Shown: in pieces, positions 1 through 7,250 of the stretch
How positions within the stretch are numbered: position 1 is the stretch's first letter
How the letters are laid out: each line of letters begins with the position of its first letter
Assembly (NCBI RefSeq): GCF_004114915.1
Contig: NZ_CP022219.1
Span: 310,001-374,000, forward strand
Direction of reading: 5' to 3'
Source of the DNA: Bradyrhizobium guangxiense
Lineage (GTDB): Bacteria; Pseudomonadota; Alphaproteobacteria; Rhizobiales; Xanthobacteraceae
DNA length: 64,000 nt
Position numbers and translations under genes: made by a program
Notes under the pieces: generated by a model
The model's input: the letters and a program-made list of their open reading frames with translations, nothing else
What the model was told of the DNA's origin: nothing
The model's database searches: none

Positions 1-196
1 CCGGATCGCCGCCGACGGCATCAAGTCGTTCTTCGACACCGACACCTCAGTACATCCGCACTTCTACCTCGAAGGCGAGGATGTGCTGGTCGACGTTGCC
101 GAAGGCCTCGCCTTCACCAAGATCCCCGAGGCGCTTCCCGGCCACGAAATCGCCCGGCTCGACGTCATTGTCCACCTGCGCCGCAAGCGGACCTAG
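1..196 (+). CDS. 3' end of an unidentified gene (partial)
   Basis: An open frame read from base 2 runs 64 codons to a TAG at 194-196. It includes the residues HPHFYLEGEDVLVDVAEG and ends VHLRRKRT. The codon use is GC-rich and typical of the neighbours, so this is most likely the C-terminus of a real protein whose start lies left of the window. I do not recognise the family from this fragment. It converges on the regulator gene that ends at 242. Confidence 0.6.
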   Translation, partial: RIAADGIKSFFDTDTSVHPHFYLEGEDVLVDVAEGLAFTKIPEALPGHEIARLDVIVHLRRKRT

Positions 197-198
197 CT

Positions 199-231
199 CT
201 TACCCTCCCGCTCCCGGGGAGGGGTAGAAGA
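199..231. terminator. Candidate hairpin between convergent genes
   Basis: A C-rich arm (taccctccc, 201-209) faces a G-rich arm (ggggaggggta, 216-226) in the short gap between two convergent stop codons. The pairing is imperfect and there is no clear T-run, so this may be a shared terminator or only a GC-rich intergenic repeat. Confidence 0.35.
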
Positions 232-241
232 AAGCCACGCT

Positions 242-1789
242 TCACCGCAATCCTGCGCGCCGGAATCCCTCGAGATAGTGCTCGCAATCGGCCTCGTTGG
301 CCCATGGCAGCTGCGTCGCGATCCAGTGCAGCGAGATGCCCGGCTGGGTGCGGCGCAGCTCGCCCAGCGCCATCTTCGCGAGCATGTCGTCGCCTGTCAT
401 GCCGGCCGAGACCGCGAGCACGCGGTAGGCGCCGGTGAGATCGCCGCGATGGCGGATCGCCTCGCGCGCGAGCGTGATGGCCTCGTCATATTGGCGTTCG
501 GTGAAACGCGCATAACCGGCGATACCCTGATAGATCGCCAGCGACGGGTCGCGCGGTGACAGCCGGATCGCCCTTTGGGCGGCCTCGAATGAATCCTTCG
601 GCCGGCCGGCATAGGACAGCGCCAGCGCGCAATAGCCCTGGGCCAGCGAGAAGTTCGGATTGAGCGCGAGCGCCTGCTCGAACTCGGACCCCGCGTCCGC
701 AAGCCTGCGTGTCGAAAAATAGACGCTGCCGAGGGCGACATGCGCCCAGGCGTCCTCATGGTCGCAGCGCACCGCGGCCAACGCGGCGGCCTCCGCCATC
801 GGCGCCACCGTGGCGAGCTCGGCCCAGCCGAGATGCACGCCGAGCATGTGGTTTGCCGCGAGCAGCGACAGCGCCTGGCCGTAGTTCGGGTCAATCGCGA
901 TCGCGCGTTGGAGCAGCGTCCGTGCGGTCTCGTGATCGCCCCTCGTCCCCCGCCAATAATGCGACAGCGCCCGCATCAGGAGATCCCATGCGTCCAGGCT
1001 CGCGGGCGCCTTGCTATGGGCGCGAAAACTCTCCGCTGCATGGATCTGCGGTTCGATCGCTGCCGCGATCGCGTTGGTGATCTCGTCCTGGACGGCGAAG
1101 ACGTCGAACAGCTCGCGGTCATAGCGCTCGGCCCACAGATGGCTGCCCGAATTGGCATCGTTGAGCTGCGCGGTGATGCGCAACCGGTTGCCCGCCTTGC
1201 GCACGCTGCCTTCGACGACGTAACGGACACCTAGCTCCTCCGCGATCTGCCTGATGTGGACCGCGCGTCCCTTGTAGGTGAAGGACGAGTTGCGGGCGAT
1301 CACCATGAACCAGCGCTGCTTCGACAGCGCGGTGAGGATGTCCTCGCTGATGCCGTCGCCGAAATAGTCCTGTGCGGGATCGCCGCTCATGTTCTCGAAG
1401 GCGAGCACCGCGACCGCCGGGCGGTCGGCCACGCGCGGAACAGCCGGCCTGGCCTCGGCCGGCACGGTCGACGCTGCCGCTTCCTCCCGGACGTCGCCGA
1501 CGAAGCGAAAGCCCTTGCGTGGAATGGTCTTGATCAGCCGCTGTGTCGCGCCGTCGTCGCCGAGCGCCTTGCGCGCGGCGTTGATCCGGCTGTTCAGCGC
1601 CGAATCCGAGATGATCCGATCGCTCCAGATCTGGCTGATCAGGTCACCCTTGCTGACCACACGCGCCCGTTGCGCGATGAGATAGAGCAAGAGATCGAAC
1701 ACTTGCGGCTGCAACGGCACGGCCGCCCCGCCGCAGGTGAGTTCCCGCAGGTTGCCGTCGAGCACGTTGTTTTCAAAGCGAAATCGCAC
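242..1789 (-). CDS. CadC-like winged-helix regulator with TPR repeats
   Basis: This 515-residue protein is a predicted soluble transcriptional regulator. Residues about 1-95 form an OmpR/CadC-type winged helix, with the segment LISQIWSDRIISDSALNSR typical of that fold. Residues about 118-235 hold the block FENMSGDPAQDYFGDGISED found in CadC-like and adenylate-cyclase-associated TPR proteins. The remainder is helical and TPR-like (for example SLAQGYCALALSYAGRP). No membrane segment is visible, so it probably binds a cytoplasmic partner or ligand rather than sensing across the membrane as CadC does. The start is GTG at 1789. It is divergent from mddA, and a tandem 22-bp repeat lies between them. 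The effector is unknown. Confidence 0.85.
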   Translation of the reverse strand: MRFRFENNVLDGNLRELTCGGAAVPLQPQVFDLLLYLIAQRARVVSKGDLISQIWSDRIISDSALNSRINAARKALGDDGATQRLIKTIPRKGFRFVGDVREEAAASTVPAEARPAVPRVADRPAVAVLAFENMSGDPAQDYFGDGISEDILTALSKQRWFMVIARNSSFTYKGRAVHIRQIAEELGVRYVVEGSVRKAGNRLRITAQLNDANSGSHLWAERYDRELFDVFAVQDEITNAIAAAIEPQIHAAESFRAHSKAPASLDAWDLLMRALSHYWRGTRGDHETARTLLQRAIAIDPNYGQALSLLAANHMLGVHLGWAELATVAPMAEAAALAAVRCDHEDAWAHVALGSVYFSTRRLADAGSEFEQALALNPNFSLAQGYCALALSYAGRPKDSFEAAQRAIRLSPRDPSLAIYQGIAGYARFTERQYDEAITLAREAIRHRGDLTGAYRVLAVSAGMTGDDMLAKMALGELRRTQPGISLHWIATQLPWANEADCEHYLEGFRRAGLR

Positions 1790-1795
1790 GTTTCT

Positions 1796-1839
1796 GTCGT
1801 CTCAAGAGAAAATCAAAGTCGTCTCAGGCGAAAATCAAC
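1796..1839. promoter_or_regulatory. Two tandem 22-bp direct repeats between divergent genes
   Basis: Bases 1796-1817 and 1818-1839 are two head-to-tail copies of a 22-bp unit that begins gtcgtctca and continues with a gaaaatcaa core; 19 of 22 positions agree. They sit just upstream of the CadC-like regulator and upstream of mddA. OmpR/CadC-type winged helices usually bind tandem direct repeats spaced by whole helical turns, and 22 bp is close to two turns. The role as regulator binding sites is inferred. Confidence 0.5.
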
Positions 1840-1922
1840 GGTCCGCGAAAGTCTGGGGACGTCCGTTCCGGCATGGTGCAAAGACCAAACAGTGTCGATG
1901 TCTCGGCACAACGGAGCGTTTC

Positions 1923-2711
1923 ATGACCCAACTTGATCACCAGGTTCATTCCATAGGCCCGGAGGTTGCGGGCTCACGCATATTCAAGCTCATCGCCTTT
2001 CTGTACGGAATTACGGCCTATCTCGTGTTTTTCGTCACCGTTCTCTACGCCATCGGCTTCGTCATGGGATTGATGGTGCCGAAGACCATCGACACCGGAA
2101 CCGACGCGCCGACCCTCGAGGCGGTCATCATCAATCTACTCCTGATGACGCTGTTCGCCGTTCAGCACAGCGTGATGGCGCGCAAGCAGTTCAAGGCATG
2201 GTGGACGCAGTTCGTCCCCAAGCCGGTCGAGCGTTCGACCTACGTGCTGTTCGCGAGCCTGTCACTGCTCCTCCTGTTCTGGCAGTGGCGTCCGTTGCCT
2301 GCAGTCATATGGAACGTCGAGAATCCGGATCTCGCCGTGACTCTGGTCACGCTGTCCTTTGCAGGCTGGGTCCTGGTGTTCGCCAGCACCTACCTGATCA
2401 ATCATTTCGAATTGTTCGGATTGCATCAGGTGACCAACCATCTGATCGGGAAGGAGTCGCCGCCGCCGCGCTTCAAGACGCCGCTGCTCTATAATTTCGT
2501 CCGCCATCCGATTTATCTCGGCTTCATCATTGCGTTCTGGGCGGCGCCGACCATGACCGCGGGCCATCTGCTGTTTGCGGCCGTCACCACGCTCTACATC
2601 TTCGTCGGCATCGCGTTGGAGGAGCACGACCTCATCGAGCTCTTCGGTGACGAATACCGGCAATACAAACAACGGGTGTCGATGCTTATTCCCTGGCGCC
2701 GGTCATCCTAA
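1923..2711 (+). CDS. mddA: Methanethiol S-methyltransferase-like membrane protein
   Basis: This 262-residue polytopic membrane protein belongs to the isoprenylcysteine methyltransferase/NnrU-like fold. About five hydrophobic segments are visible, with the C-terminal family signature FVRHPIYLGF and then EEHDLIELFGDEYRQY, which form the S-adenosylmethionine site in this superfamily. The N-terminal stretch YAIGFVMGLMVPKTIDTG resembles MddA, the enzyme that methylates methanethiol to dimethyl sulfide, a family reported in Pseudomonas and Bradyrhizobium. The ATG at 1923 is chosen because GGAG lies upstream at a normal distance and the sequence before it is not protein-like. It is divergent from the CadC-like regulator. 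Another thiol or lipid methyltransferase remains possible. Confidence 0.75.
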   Translation: MTQLDHQVHSIGPEVAGSRIFKLIAFLYGITAYLVFFVTVLYAIGFVMGLMVPKTIDTGTDAPTLEAVIINLLLMTLFAVQHSVMARKQFKAWWTQFVPKPVERSTYVLFASLSLLLLFWQWRPLPAVIWNVENPDLAVTLVTLSFAGWVLVFASTYLINHFELFGLHQVTNHLIGKESPPPRFKTPLLYNFVRHPIYLGFIIAFWAAPTMTAGHLLFAAVTTLYIFVGIALEEHDLIELFGDEYRQYKQRVSMLIPWRRSS

Positions 2712-2929
2712 CCTCGACGCGGCACCGCGCGCGTCCGCCGAACGGAGGACGCGTGGCCGCGCCGGGTGAGGTACGCGAGCATCTCACGCGTCCGTCCCCT
2801 CAACGTCCCCCCGGGGAGCGATCTTCTCTTGTCGCCCCAATTTCTCTCTCCGCATCCCGTCTTTCCCGATTTGTCGTCGGGAGGGAGCGGGCAGGGAATC
2901 CCCCTTGTTCATCCAACGGAGTCGATCAA

Positions 2930-3352
2930 ATGAAACATGTCGGAAACTGCTTCTGCGGCGCGGTGACGATCGAGGTCACGGGTGCACCGGAGGCGATGGG
3001 TTATTGCCATTGCCGGTCCTGCCGGTCGTGGTCGGGCGGCCCGGTCAACGCCTTCAGCTTGTGGAAGCCTGAAGCCGTGCGCGTCACCGAAGGCGCCGAG
3101 AATATCGAGACATTCGCCAAGACGCCGCTCAGCCAGCGCAAATATTGCAAGAAGTGCGGCGGTCATCTCATGACCAACCCCCCGCCGCTCGGCCTGGTCG
3201 ACGTCTTCTCCGCCACCATCCCGACGCTCGCCTTCGCGCCCGGGGTTCACGTCAACTATGCCGAGACGGTGCTGCCGATGCGCGACGGCCTGCCCAAGCT
3301 GAAGGATTTTCCGGCCGAGTTCGGCGGCAGCGGCGAGATGATGCAGGAGTAG
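2930..3352 (+). CDS. GFA-family zinc-binding protein
   Basis: A 140-residue protein of the glutathione-dependent formaldehyde-activating (GFA/CENP-V) family. The zinc-binding cysteines are all present: CFCGAV near the N-terminus, CHCRSC about residue 25, and CKKCGGH near residue 75. The length matches the single-domain family. Family members bind zinc and some act on S-hydroxymethyl-glutathione, but most, including this one, have no proven substrate. The ATG at 2930 follows a purine-rich stretch (aacgga). It is the next gene after mddA on the same strand, with a gap of 218 bases, so co-transcription is uncertain. Confidence 0.85.
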   Translation: MKHVGNCFCGAVTIEVTGAPEAMGYCHCRSCRSWSGGPVNAFSLWKPEAVRVTEGAENIETFAKTPLSQRKYCKKCGGHLMTNPPPLGLVDVFSATIPTLAFAPGVHVNYAETVLPMRDGLPKLKDFPAEFGGSGEMMQE

Positions 3353-3374
3353 CGACAAGGCTGTTGCCTGCGGC

Positions 3375-3500
3375 CATCCTTCGAGACGCCCGCTGTTGGC
3401 GGGCCCTCAGGATGAGGATCGAGTGCGCGGCTGCGGTTTCAACGGGTGCCGATGCCGATGGGCCTCATCCCGAGGAGGCGCATCATCGCCGTCTCGAAGG
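3375..3500. repeat. Long inverted intergenic repeat (CTTCGAGACG family)
   Basis: The outer arms ccttcgagacg (3378-3388) and cgtctcgaagg (3490-3500) are perfectly complementary. Inner arms cctcaggatgagg (3405-3417) and cctcatcccgagg (3463-3475) pair at 12 of 13 positions. The element fills most of the gap between a plus-strand and a minus-strand gene. I recognise it as a common dispersed repeat of Bradyrhizobium genomes; it may act as a bidirectional terminator. Confidence 0.7.
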
Positions 3501-3613
3501 GCCAGGCGGGCGCTCCGGCCTCCCCAAATGCCGAAGTTCGGCTTCGCAATTCTATCGAGAGGGCGGCAGTGCGCCGCCCTCTCTGGCTTCTTCCAACGGA
3601 GAAGGAGGACGCA

Positions 3614-3838
3614 TCAGCCGCCGCGCGATTCAATGACCTTGCGGCAGGAGTCCGAGAGCTTCGACTTGTTCTCACGCAGGCAGGCGTTCATCTGCGGCGG
3701 CTTGCCGATGTGTTCGGCGCAGAATTTGCTGGCGTCGCCGCGGCAGGCCATTTGCTCCTGGGGCGACGGACCGGATTGCGCCGCAGCGGGCGGGGCGGGG
3801 GCGGCGAGCAGCAGCGCGGCAAGAACCGAAATCTTCAT
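3614..3838 (-). CDS. Small secreted cysteine-containing protein
   Basis: A 74-residue protein starts with a clear signal peptide (MKISVLAALLLAAPAPPAAA, cleavage predicted after AAA near residue 20). The mature part is about 54 residues with four cysteines in the contexts MACRGD, KFCAEH, NACLRE and DSCRKV. This spacing suggests two periplasmic disulfides, as in cysteine-rich-repeat proteins. The start follows AGAGGTG at a good distance. The function is unknown. It stands alone between repeats and a divergent small secreted protein. Confidence 0.75.
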   Translation of the reverse strand: MKISVLAALLLAAPAPPAAAQSGPSPQEQMACRGDASKFCAEHIGKPPQMNACLRENKSKLSDSCRKVIESRGG

Positions 3839-4074
3839 GAAGCACCTCTTTGGAATCCTTGTTGGTCCCGACCGGGATCAATCGGGCCGGACCATCCCGC
3901 AAAGGCCAGGCGCGGGTCCATGCCATGTTCATGGCACCGGCGAGCTCTGCCGGCCGCGGTACCCCCATCTTCATGGCATGTATTCGTGCGTCGTCTTTTG
4001 TCATTCAGGCTGCACCTCGGCTGCGAGACCCGGTGATTGCATCGGGACGCCGAACGGGAAGCAGGAGAGCAAGG

Positions 4075-4359
4075 ATGTCGAAGAGAGCTGGAGCGCTGGG
4101 CACAGGGCTGACGGTCATGGCGCTGGTGAGCGCGGCGATGGTGTCGCTGGGCACGAGCCCGGCGCAGGCAGTGGTCTATTGCAAGACCGTCGGCGTGCCC
4201 AAGGGCTGCGTGGTGCGGCCGACGGGAGCGGTGGTCGTGGGAGCGCCGGTCGCCGCGGCGGCGGTCGCAACGCCCGGCGTCGGCGCGCCCGGTGTCGGCG
4301 TGCGCGCGGGAACGCCGATGAATCGTGGCGGCCCGGTCAATCGCGTCGGCGTGCGCTGA
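4075..4359 (+). CDS. Small secreted Ala/Gly/Val-rich protein
   Basis: A 94-residue protein begins with a signal peptide (MSKRAGALGTG, then LTVMALVSAAMVSLG, ending SPAQA) and a short mature part with two cysteines (VVYCKTVGVPKGCVVRP). The rest is low-complexity Val/Ala/Gly/Pro with the repeated motif PGVGAPGVG. The ATG at 4075 is preceded by GGAGAGCAAGG. It is probably exported to the periplasm or surface. Function is unknown; the low-complexity tail gives no family assignment. Confidence 0.65.
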   Translation: MSKRAGALGTGLTVMALVSAAMVSLGTSPAQAVVYCKTVGVPKGCVVRPTGAVVVGAPVAAAAVATPGVGAPGVGVRAGTPMNRGGPVNRVGVR

Positions 4360-4444
4360 TATTCCCATTGGACTGAATTGATTGCATCGCTTCGGGCCAA
4401 GGGCTTGCGGACGAACACCCCCGTCCGCCGCAGGCGGATTTCCC

Positions 4445-4495
4445 GGCCCGTCCCCTCTCTCCGTGCGCCCCACACGTTCGGGGAGGGGGCCTTTC
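4445..4495. terminator. Candidate GC-rich hairpin between convergent genes
   Basis: The arm ggcccgtcccc (from 4445) faces cggggagggggcc (about 4479-4491) immediately beyond the stop of the sensor kinase. Pairing is good but not perfect and the following T-run is short (ccttt), so termination activity is only a suggestion. Confidence 0.35.
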
Positions 4496-6443
4496 AGCCC
4501 ACGGCCATGTCGCTGTCGGGAAAACGCTGCGGCAATTGCAGCCGCACCCGCGTGCCGCTTGCATCGGAACTCAGATCGAGCACCGCGCCGCAGCGTGCCG
4601 CGCGGCTTCTCATGTTGCGCAGGCCGCGCGCGGTCTGACCGTTGCGTCCGGCCTCGCCATTGCCGTTCAGCGCAAAGCCGTTCCCGTCATCGGTCACGCT
4701 GATCACGCCATACGGCCCCTGGCCTGCGTCGAACGTATCGATGGTGACCGCGATGCGGCGGGGCTGCGCGTGCTTGACCGCATTGGTCACGGCTTCGTCG
4801 AGGATGCGCACGATCTGGATGACGTGCCATGGCCTGAGCTCGGGATGCAGCGGCACGCCTTGCGGCGTCGCCACGCGCCAGTCGAGCGTGATGTCGTGCG
4901 GCCGCAATTGCGCCGTCGCGCGCTCGCGCCAGGAGCCGAGGGCGAGCATCAGGTCGCCGCCGATGTCGTCCATGGAATCGATGACGAGACGCAGATCCTT
5001 CAGCGCGGCACGGGCGGCATCCGTGATGGTCGCGCCCTCATGGCCACGTTCCGAGAGCGCGACGATGCTGACGAGCTGGCCGCCGAGGCCGTCATGCAGG
5101 TCACGCATCAGGCGCGTGCGCTCATTAGCGAGCGCGGCGGCGCGCGCGCGCTCCTCCTCGCGGGCAAAGCTCGCCTTCAGCCGCTCCTCGGCCTCCCGCA
5201 CCCTCGTCACGAGCTGGCCGGCAAAACTGTCGACCTGGTTCAGCGCGCGGGCGAAGCGCCAGGTCAGCCCGGCGCCGATCGCGACCAGCATGGCCGAATA
5301 GGACAGGCGCGAGACGAAGATGCGATCATTGGTCGTGATCTCGAGCACGGTGAGCATGTCCTGCACCCAGCAGGTCAGCACGATAGTCACTGCGCAGCCG
5401 ATCGTGAAGCTCGCCGCGTCCTGCCGCCGCACCACGGCGGTCGCCGTGACGCAGGCCATCAGGAACAGGCAGAGCCCGACGGTGGGAATGCCGAGCACCA
5501 GGAAGAGGATGCGCGGCAGCGGCGGCCCCCCGATCAGCCCGACCACGAACACTACGACACCGGGCACGAACAGCAGCGTGCCGTAGCGTGGCCAGCGCCA
5601 GCCGAAGAACAGCACGCCGAACACCACGATCAGCGCACTCTCGATCGGCGCGGAGGCCAGCAGCACCGCGGCGAGCCGGGATACCGTGGCCGGCGGCACC
5701 GGCGGCGGCGCGAACGCCTGCACCACGCCGAGCAGCATCGCGGCGGCCAGCACGCCATAGACCGGTTCGTGACGCCGCATCAGCCACATGATCGCGAGGA
5801 TGACGGCCAGGATCGATTGCCAGGCGGAGAACACCACCGGCAGGGTGACGAACAGCAGCGTGCGCGTCTCATAGGCCGGACGCAATGCGACGTCCGGCCC
5901 GACATAGACGGTGTCGAGAAAGCCCTTGAGCGGCCCCCACACGAACAGCCGCACCGTGATATCGTTGGTGCCATCGCGCAATAGCGAAGCTGGGATGGCT
6001 GCGATCTCGGGCGTGTTGCGGTCGGGCCGGTTGGCGTTGGCGTCGCGCCGGGAGTCGAGCACGACGACGCCGTTGACGGCGACCTCCACTGCGTTGCTGA
6101 ATCGTGGCAGGGACACCGACCAGCCCGATGCCGCATCGGCGCTCCGGAACGTGAAGGCGACGGCATAGAACGGCGGGGCGGCCAGGGAGGAGCGCGATGA
6201 CGTGAAATGCGGCAGCGTCACGGGGCGGGTCAGGCCGTCTTCCCGCGCCGAAAAATCGCTCAACGCGAAATCATCAGGGTCGCTCGGCTGCAGCAGTCGA
6301 AGCCCAAGAATGGTGACGACCACGATCAGGGCCTGGAGCAGGAGATAGGGCACGAGGCGCGAAGCCAGCAGCCGTCGACGCGCGGGTTTGGCCGCCGCCT
6401 TCGCAGGTACCTTCGTCGGTGCTTTGGCCGCGATCTCGCTCAC
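4494..6443 (-). CDS. Membrane sensor histidine kinase (HisKA_3, NarL/DegS type)
   Basis: A 649-residue sensor kinase. One membrane helix lies near residues 28-47, followed by a roughly 150-residue outside domain of beta-sandwich character (VEVAVNGVVVLDS, ITVRLFVWG), then about seven hydrophobic helices (residues about 205-400), the 7TMR-DISM layout. A short coiled coil leads to a HisKA_3 dimerisation domain with the phosphoacceptor histidine in RLMRDLHDGLGGQL (about residue 450). A HATPase_c domain follows with DEAVTNAVKHAQP, VTDDGNGFA and GLRNMRSRA. It overlaps the response regulator upstream by 4 bases, so the two form an operon and a cognate pair. The ligand of the outside domain is unknown; carbohydrate is typical for such domains. 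Confidence 0.9.
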   Translation of the reverse strand: MSEIAAKAPTKVPAKAAAKPARRRLLASRLVPYLLLQALIVVVTILGLRLLQPSDPDDFALSDFSAREDGLTRPVTLPHFTSSRSSLAAPPFYAVAFTFRSADAASGWSVSLPRFSNAVEVAVNGVVVLDSRRDANANRPDRNTPEIAAIPASLLRDGTNDITVRLFVWGPLKGFLDTVYVGPDVALRPAYETRTLLFVTLPVVFSAWQSILAVILAIMWLMRRHEPVYGVLAAAMLLGVVQAFAPPPVPPATVSRLAAVLLASAPIESALIVVFGVLFFGWRWPRYGTLLFVPGVVVFVVGLIGGPPLPRILFLVLGIPTVGLCLFLMACVTATAVVRRQDAASFTIGCAVTIVLTCWVQDMLTVLEITTNDRIFVSRLSYSAMLVAIGAGLTWRFARALNQVDSFAGQLVTRVREAEERLKASFAREEERARAAALANERTRLMRDLHDGLGGQLVSIVALSERGHEGATITDAARAALKDLRLVIDSMDDIGGDLMLALGSWRERATAQLRPHDITLDWRVATPQGVPLHPELRPWHVIQIVRILDEAVTNAVKHAQPRRIAVTIDTFDAGQGPYGVISVTDDGNGFALNGNGEAGRNGQTARGLRNMRSRAARCGAVLDLSSDASGTRVRLQLPQRFPDSDMAVG

Positions 6444-7129
6444 AGCTTGATCAGGCCCTGCTGCACCGCCTCGAACACCGCTTCGCTGCGCGTGTGCACC
6501 TCGAGCTTGCGATAGATGTTCTTGATATGGCCGGGCACGGTCTGCTTGGAGAGGCCGAGATGGCTGGCGATCTCGGCATAGCTGAAGCCCTTTGCGATGC
6601 CCCAGAGGATGTCGATCTCGCGCGGTGTCAGCCGGGCCGTGTTGAGTGCGGGTCCGGGGGACGGCTCCGCCGAATTCTGCGCGGCACCTTGTGTTCTGCG
6701 CACGATGAAGCGCGCGATCGAGGCCGAGATCGGCGAATGACCGGCGACCAGATCGCGCACGGTGGTGGCAATGTCGGTGGGGAAGGCGTCCTTGAGCAGA
6801 TAACCGGTGGCGCCGACCGTGATCGCGGAGATCACGCTTTCCTCGTCCCCGAGCGCCGAGATCACCATGATCTCGGTGTCAGGGAAGCGCCGCCTCATCT
6901 CGCGAATCAGCTCGACGCCGTGGCCGTCGGGTAGCCGCAGATCGGTCAGCAGCACACGGGGCGCGCCGTCGGCAAGGGTGGAACGGGCCTCGCCGAGCGT
7001 GCCGGCGCTGCGCACCTCGTAGCCGGCCTTGACCAGCGCGTCCTGCAGCCGCCAGCAGGTCGGCGCGTCGTCCTCGACGAGGAGGATGGTGATGGTTTCA
7101 CCCGTCTCGCCCTGTTCGGTCATCATCAT
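6440..7129 (-). CDS. NarL/LuxR-family response regulator
   Basis: A 229-residue response regulator. The receiver domain (about residues 14-130) has the acidic pair VEDD, the phosphoacceptor aspartate in LLTDLRLPDG, and the conserved Lys in YLLKDAFP. The C-terminal LuxR-type helix-turn-helix (about 163-229) contains LTPREIDILWGIAKG and LSKQTVPGHIKNIYRKL. It is the first gene of a two-gene operon with the membrane kinase, whose start overlaps its stop by 4 bases. Target genes are not evident; the divergent side carries only the end of the DUF2235 gene. Confidence 0.92.
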   Translation of the reverse strand: MMMTEQGETGETITILLVEDDAPTCWRLQDALVKAGYEVRSAGTLGEARSTLADGAPRVLLTDLRLPDGHGVELIREMRRRFPDTEIMVISALGDEESVISAITVGATGYLLKDAFPTDIATTVRDLVAGHSPISASIARFIVRRTQGAAQNSAEPSPGPALNTARLTPREIDILWGIAKGFSYAEIASHLGLSKQTVPGHIKNIYRKLEVHTRSEAVFEAVQQGLIKL

Positions 7130-7250
7130 GGTCCCGCACCCGCGTGTCCCCCGCGGCGCAAGGGCAAGTTTAACCGCAGTGCGGATGTCGCGACACCCAT
7201 AATCATGGGGGCGGCAAGTCTCTCGGAGCGCAGCGGATCACGCGGCCATG

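Noticed and set aside
4536..5984. Long plus-strand open frame (482 codons) opposite the sensor kinase
   Set aside because: It is rich in Arg, His, Asp and Gln with no domain, and lies wholly antisense to a kinase with complete motifs. High GC content makes such antisense frames common.
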